Shown: piece after piece, positions 58,656-64,000 of the stretch | How positions within the stretch are numbered: the first letter of the stretch is position 1 | Layout: each line of letters opens with the position of its first letter | Assembly (NCBI RefSeq): GCF_024609265.1 | Contig: NZ_JANHMP010000002.1 | Span: forward strand, 248,001-312,000 | Direction: 5' to 3' | DNA from: Geothrix campi | GTDB lineage: Bacteria > Acidobacteriota > Holophagae > Holophagales > Holophagaceae | DNA: 64,000 nt | Translations under genes and position numbers: made by a program | Notes under the pieces: generated by a model | The model's input: the letters and a program-made list of their open reading frames with translations, nothing else | Databases searched by the model: none | Told to the model about the DNA's origin: nothing

Positions 58656-60269
58656 TCATTTCAGTCGCAGCTTCTGTTGGAGCTTCCCCACCAATTCCCT
58701 GGCCTCGGGATGCCCGAACCCTGCGGCGGCTCCACCGTAGAGCAGCGCGCACAGGGCCACGAGGGGGAGCAGGCGGAAGGCGAGCAGGGCCCGGGTGAAG
58801 GCGTGGGGCGCATCCAGCGCAAGGAATCGGGCGCCGATCCAGGCCAGCAGGCCCATGAGGATGCAGGCCGCCAGGGCGCGGGCGGTGGCCTTCAGGAGGG
58901 GGCGCAGGTCCAGGCCGGGCAGGCGCGGGCGCAGGCGCAGCAGCAGGCCCGCCAGGCCCGCAAGGCTGGCGAGGCCGTTGGCCAGGGCCAGGCCGCCGGT
59001 GCCGAGGGGTTTCAGCAGGGCGAGGCTGAGGGCCACGTTCAGCAGCAGGGTGCCGCCGGCCAGGGCCGCCGGGCCGCGATAGTCCTTGAGGGCGTACAGA
59101 GCCTGGTTGCCAAGGCGCTGGGCGGCCACGAAGACCAGGCCTACGGACTGGAACACGAGAGTGAGGGCCGTCCAATCCGAGGCCATCGGCGTGTAGGCGC
59201 CCGTGCGGAAGAGCAAGGCGCAGATCGGGCGCGCCAGCACGGCCAGCCCCACGGAGGCCGGCAGCACCAGCAGGGCCGAGGCGGAGATGGACTGGGTGAG
59301 GCTGCGGCCCATCCCGGGCCAGTCCCTGGCTTCGGCCTGGCGCGACAGCGTGGGCAGGCTGGCGGTGGCGAGGCTCATGGCGAAGAGACCCAGCACCATC
59401 TCGCCCATCATGCCGCTGTTGTAGAGCACGATCTGGGCGCCGTTGGGCAGCAGGGAGGCCAGCATGGCGCTGATAAGGGCGTTGATGGGGTAGATGCCCG
59501 CCGCCAGCAGGCCCGGCCCCATACGCTTGAGGGCCTTCGCCACCCAGGGATCCCGGAAGTGCAGGCCGAAGGAGAGGCCGAAGCCCTCCTTCCGGACGGC
59601 GGGCAGCACCACCAGCAGCTGGAGCACCCCTCCCGCCAGCACGGCGATGGCGCAAATGACGGCCACGGTCTCGAGGGGGAGGCGTCCCTTCTGCTCCAGC
59701 ACCCGCAGCGCGGTCCACCCGAAGGCGATGAAGGCCAGGTTCCAGAACACCGAGACGGAGGCGGCCAGGGCGAAGCGGTGGCGCAGGTTCAGCAGGCCGG
59801 TGAACCCCGCCGTCAGGCTCACCAGGGCCAGGTAGGGGAACATGATACGGCCCAGCAGGGTGGTGAGCTCTCCCTGGGATTCCGGGCGCCCCATCATCAG
59901 CAGCCCTGCCAGGGGCCCCATGAAGAGCAGTACCAGGACGACACCCGCCAACAACAGAGCCAGCAGGGTGCCCAGGAAGCGCGCCGCCACGGCCTTCACG
60001 GCGGCCTCGCCCTCGGTCGCCTCCGCTTCCGCCAGGGTCGGCAGAAAGGCCGCGGTCATGGTGCCCTCGGCGGTGAACCGGCGCAGCATGTTGGGCAGCC
60101 GGAAGGCGACGGCGTAGGCATCCGCCGCCGCACCCGCTCCCAGCACATGGCTGAGGAAGAAAGTCTGGAGCAGGCCCGTGAGCCGGCTCAGCAGCGTCAT
60201 GAAGCCCACGACCCCCGCAGAGCGGAGCAGGCTGGGGCGGGCGGGGGTGGGATCGCTCACGGTCGGCAC
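58656..60269 (-). CDS. murJ: Lipid II flippase MurJ (MviN)
   Basis: MurJ moves lipid II across the inner membrane for peptidoglycan synthesis. The 537-residue protein has about 14 helices. The N-terminal GFMTLLSRLTGLLQTFFLSHVLGAG contains the key Arg, and AYAVAFRLPNMLRRFTAEGTM is the conserved MurJ segment. The GTG at 60269 is the longest start; a GTG at 60260 (before SDPTPARP) is an alternative. The gene lies directly after tRNA-Thr in the same direction. Confidence 0.95.
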   Translation of the reverse strand: MPTVSDPTPARPSLLRSAGVVGFMTLLSRLTGLLQTFFLSHVLGAGAAADAYAVAFRLPNMLRRFTAEGTMTAAFLPTLAEAEATEGEAAVKAVAARFLGTLLALLLAGVVLVLLFMGPLAGLLMMGRPESQGELTTLLGRIMFPYLALVSLTAGFTGLLNLRHRFALAASVSVFWNLAFIAFGWTALRVLEQKGRLPLETVAVICAIAVLAGGVLQLLVVLPAVRKEGFGLSFGLHFRDPWVAKALKRMGPGLLAAGIYPINALISAMLASLLPNGAQIVLYNSGMMGEMVLGLFAMSLATASLPTLSRQAEARDWPGMGRSLTQSISASALLVLPASVGLAVLARPICALLFRTGAYTPMASDWTALTLVFQSVGLVFVAAQRLGNQALYALKDYRGPAALAGGTLLLNVALSLALLKPLGTGGLALANGLASLAGLAGLLLRLRPRLPGLDLRPLLKATARALAACILMGLLAWIGARFLALDAPHAFTRALLAFRLLPLVALCALLYGGAAAGFGHPEARELVGKLQQKLRLK

Positions 60270-60300
60270 TGGGCGGAGTGGTCCATGAGGCTCCCGGGAT

Positions 60301-60376
60301 TGGAGCCGCTAGTCGGAATTGAACCAACGACCATCCGCTTACAAGGCGGGCGCTCTACCAACTGAGCTATAGCGGC
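60301..60376 (-). tRNA. tRNA-Thr (anticodon UGU)
   Basis: The 76-base gene begins GCCGCTATAGCTCAGTTGG and has a perfect 7-base-pair acceptor stem and an encoded CCA. The anticodon loop CTTGTAA gives UGU, reading ACA and related threonine codons. The anticodon stem has a C-A mismatch at the outer pair (27-43). TAGACT at 60386-60391 is a likely -10 box. Confidence 0.95.
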
Positions 60377-60451
60377 ACGGTGTCCAGTCTATCGGATTCT
60401 TGGCCGGGCCTGAACTGCGCAGGTGAAGGCTGTGGCCAACCTGGTTGTTAT

Positions 60452-60510
60452 GGATCCGCGGACGGGTCCCCGCTCGGCAGGCGATATTTAGTCGCCTGCC
60501 GAGCGACCCG

Positions 60511-60523
<13 letters not shown>
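60452..60523. repeat. REP-like long hairpin, copy 2, overlapping the accC stop codon
   Basis: Arms GGATCCGCG-GACGGGTC-CGCTCGGCAGGCGA (60452-60484) and their complement (60492-60523) pair over about 30 bases with small bulges around a short AT-rich loop. The arm sequence shares CGCTCG-x-CAGGC with the hairpin at 22415-22463. The right arm runs through the accC stop and last codons. It may also terminate accBC transcription. Confidence 0.7.
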
Positions 60524-61938
<1,415 letters not shown>

Positions 61939-61941
61939 GGC

Positions 61942-62526
<585 letters not shown>

Positions 62527-62595
62527 CAGGGCTCCAACGATCGGATCGGGCTGGGGAAGGGAACGAGCATACCAAACCAGCCTGAGAGGGTCAGG

Positions 62596-63063
62596 TCACG
62601 ATTCTTCAGGGGGATCCGCGGCCACGGCCTTCTTGCGCAGCCGGGGGCCGGTTTCTTCGGGGCGGAACTCTTTGCGGGCCGCGTCCAGGATGCCGTTGAG
62701 GAATTGCGTGCCTTCCTGGTCGCTGAATTCCTTCACGATCTCCAGGGCCTCGTTGATGACGATGGGGAAGGGCACTTCCTTGACGTACATCAGCTCGTAG
62801 AGCCCCAGCCGCAACAGGTTGCGGTCCACGGCGGCCATGCGGTGGATCTTCCAGTGCTCAGCGTACTTCGTCAGCACGTTGTCGATCTCGTCCATGTGGC
62901 CGTGAACCCCGTCCACCAGACGCCGGGCGTAGTAGAAGGCGTCCCGATTCAGATCCTGGATGGCGTAGAACCCCGCAAAGACCTGGTCCGGCTGGTAGCC
63001 GGTAAGGTCCATGGCGTACAACATTTGAAGAGCGTACTCGCGCCCCCGACGACGGACACCCAT
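62596..63063 (-). CDS. nusB: Transcription antitermination factor NusB
   Basis: NusB binds boxA RNA with S10 in rRNA antitermination. The 155-residue all-helical protein starts RRRGREYALQMLYAMD and has the family motifs VDRNLLRLGLYELMY, INEALEIVKEFSDQEG and FLNGILD. A basic C-terminal tail is slightly longer than usual. Its ATG abuts the ribH stop codon, giving the common ribH-nusB pair. Confidence 0.96.
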   Translation of the reverse strand: MGVRRRGREYALQMLYAMDLTGYQPDQVFAGFYAIQDLNRDAFYYARRLVDGVHGHMDEIDNVLTKYAEHWKIHRMAAVDRNLLRLGLYELMYVKEVPFPIVINEALEIVKEFSDQEGTQFLNGILDAARKEFRPEETGPRLRKKAVAADPPEES

Positions 63064-63552
63064 CTACTTCCGCCCCTTGGTTCCAGCCTTCAGCGTGTGG
63101 GCGAGGTCGGCCATCTCGAGGACGCTCTGGGCGGCCTCCCAGCCCTTGTTGCCCATCTTGGCGCCGGCGCGGTCGATGGCCTGCTCCACGCTGTCGGTGG
63201 TCAGCACGCCGAAGGACAGCGGCAAGCCGGTATCCAGGGCCACCTGGGCCGCGCCCTTGGTGACCTCGGCGGCGATCATGTCGAAGTGGGGCGTGCCACC
63301 ACGGATCACCGAGCCCAGCACGATGATGCCGGCGTAGCGGCCGCTCTGGGCCGCCAGCTTGGCCGCCTGGGGCAGCTCGAAGCTCCCCGGGACGCGGATG
63401 AGGTCCATCTGATCTTCGTGGCCCCCATGTCGGAGGATGCAGTCCTTCGCGCCCTCGATGAGGCGGTCCACGATGAAATCGTTCCAGCGCGAGGCCACCA
63501 GCGCGAAGCGATCGCCGTCATGGACGCGGATGTGGCCCTCAAAGATCCCCAT
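63064..63552 (-). CDS. ribH: 6,7-dimethyl-8-ribityllumazine synthase
   Basis: RibH makes the lumazine precursor of riboflavin. The 162-residue protein has the substrate-binding [12 protein letters not shown], the phosphate-binding [12 protein letters not shown] with the catalytic His, and the closing [11 protein letters not shown]. The start [10 protein letters not shown] fits family length; an in-frame start at 63576 is less likely. No FMN riboswitch-like element is seen upstream, and no other rib genes are adjacent. Confidence 0.96.
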   Translation of the reverse strand: MGIFEGHIRVHDGDRFALVASRWNDFIVDRLIEGAKDCILRHGGHEDQMDLIRVPGSFELPQAAKLAAQSGRYAGIIVLGSVIRGGTPHFDMIAAEVTKGAAQVALDTGLPLSFGVLTTDSVEQAIDRAGAKMGNKGWEAAQSVLEMADLAHTLKAGTKGRK

Positions 63553-63608
63553 GGGAACCCCCCGAAAGGTGGTCAAGAACTGATGAGACTAGCACAAAAG
63601 AAGTTTGT

Positions 63609-63717
63609 TGCCACGGATGAACACAGATGAACACGGATTGGTTCCGTCTCATCTGTGTTTATCCCCCCGCCAACGCATGCGTTGGCGGGGGTCTAGGGTC
63701 TTGTCCATCTGTGGCGA
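63609..63717. repeat. Nested inverted repeat element (CCACGGATGAACACAGATG type)
   Basis: The gap between ribH and acnB contains GATGAACACAGATGA and its near-complement TCATCTGTGTTTATC. A perfect 28-base palindrome centred on GCATGC lies at 63664-63691. Outer arms (GCCACGGATG and CATCTGTGGC) pair imperfectly. The central palindrome could also terminate acnB. No gene fits in this stretch. Confidence 0.8.
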
Positions 63718-63722
63718 ATTCA

Positions 63723-64000
63723 CTACACCTGGACGGTGTCGGCGATCTCGCGGAAGTCCGCAATCTGGTCGAAGTTCATGTAGCGGTAGATGTCGCCCGC
63801 CTTCTGCCCCACGACGCCGATCTGGGCCATGTACTCGGCCACGGTGGGGATCTTTCCCAGCAGGGCGCAGATGGCGGCGAGTTCCGCGGAGCCTAGGTAG
63901 ACGCGGGTATCGAGGCCCAGGCGGTTCGGGAAGTTGCGGGTGGAGGTGGACATGGCCGTGCTGCCCTTGCGGACCTGGGCCTGATTGCCCATGCACAGGG
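63723..64000 (-). CDS. acnB: Aconitate hydratase B, C-terminal part (5' end outside window)
   Basis: The visible 92 or so C-terminal residues match aconitase B (aconitate hydratase 2/2-methylisocitrate dehydratase): LCMGNQAQVRKGS with a cluster-ligand Cys, STSTRNFPNRLG with active-site Arg and Ser, then YLGSAELAAICALLG. It catalyses citrate-isocitrate conversion in the TCA cycle. The gene continues beyond the right edge. Confidence 0.95.
   Translation of the reverse strand, partial: LCMGNQAQVRKGSTAMSTSTRNFPNRLGLDTRVYLGSAELAAICALLGKIPTVAEYMAQIGVVGQKAGDIYRYMNFDQIADFREIADTVQV

Noticed and set aside
58609-60327. A 572-residue minus-strand frame over murJ
   Set aside because: It lacks membrane helices and is Gly/Pro/Arg-rich, while the other frame encodes an unmistakable MurJ.

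Overview
The window is high-GC bacterial chromosome of a Gram-negative organism. Supporting features are outer-membrane beta-barrels, a TolC-type efflux system, KdsC for Kdo synthesis, the lipid II flippase MurJ and lipoproteins. Gene content (an inner-membrane NapC/NirT cytochrome resembling ImcH of metal reducers, cytochrome bd, aconitase B, PP2C/anti-sigma switching, M3 and S9 peptidases) fits an Acidobacteriota bacterium of the Holophaga/Geothrix type best. That placement is inference from content, not from a marker gene search. No transposase, integrase, phage gene, CRISPR array or rRNA was seen. The region reads as core chromosome with small repeats in its gaps.

Layout. 1-2.9 kb: M3 oligopeptidase, a four-cysteine small protein and kdsC. 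3.0-10.2 kb: an eight-gene rightward operon (ArsR regulator, TolC, lipoprotein adaptor, RND pump, two small membrane proteins, thioredoxin, rhodanese). 10.4-13.1 kb: cydAB, with a CRP/FNR-like palindrome upstream and a strong terminator downstream. 13.1-21.4 kb, leftward: HEAGH membrane protein, cmk, multiheme cytochrome, recQ, hisC, clpP, tig, tRNA-Leu and tRNA-Arg. 21.5-28.4 kb: adenosine deaminase, a zinc-finger-like protein, a GAF-like protein, a STAS/HATPase/PP2C partner-switching set, htpX and ychF. 28.5-31 kb: two biotinyl-domain proteins, a partially duplicated copy of one of them, an enoyl-CoA hydratase and a CDF transporter.

31-38 kb: SPFH protein, KAS III, ArnA-like formyltransferase, two TPR proteins, cold-shock protein and an SMR exporter. 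38.3-46 kb: acyl-CoA dehydrogenase with a decayed second copy of its 3' end, aminotransferase, SDR, tandem MFS transporters and an acyl-CoA carboxyltransferase. 46-55.8 kb: a MASE1-PAS-GGDEF-EAL protein, DinB, RMD1-like, YceI, an esterase, two beta-barrels, an E2-like acyltransferase, PAP2 and dtd. 55.9-64 kb: a secreted S9 peptidase, murJ, tRNA-Thr, accC-accB, nusB, ribH and the end of acnB.

How the genes work together. The 3-10 kb operon joins export to thiol/sulfane-sulfur chemistry under one ArsR repressor. The biotin carrier, methylglutaconyl-CoA-hydratase-like protein, acyl-CoA dehydrogenase and carboxyltransferase resemble the Bacillus yng branched-chain degradation set, but here they are scattered. 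The ImcH-like cytochrome and cytochrome bd are two alternative quinol outlets. Several gaps hold long inverted repeats, two of which share a core sequence, and two genes have duplicated 3' ends nearby. These are the most unusual structural features of the window.
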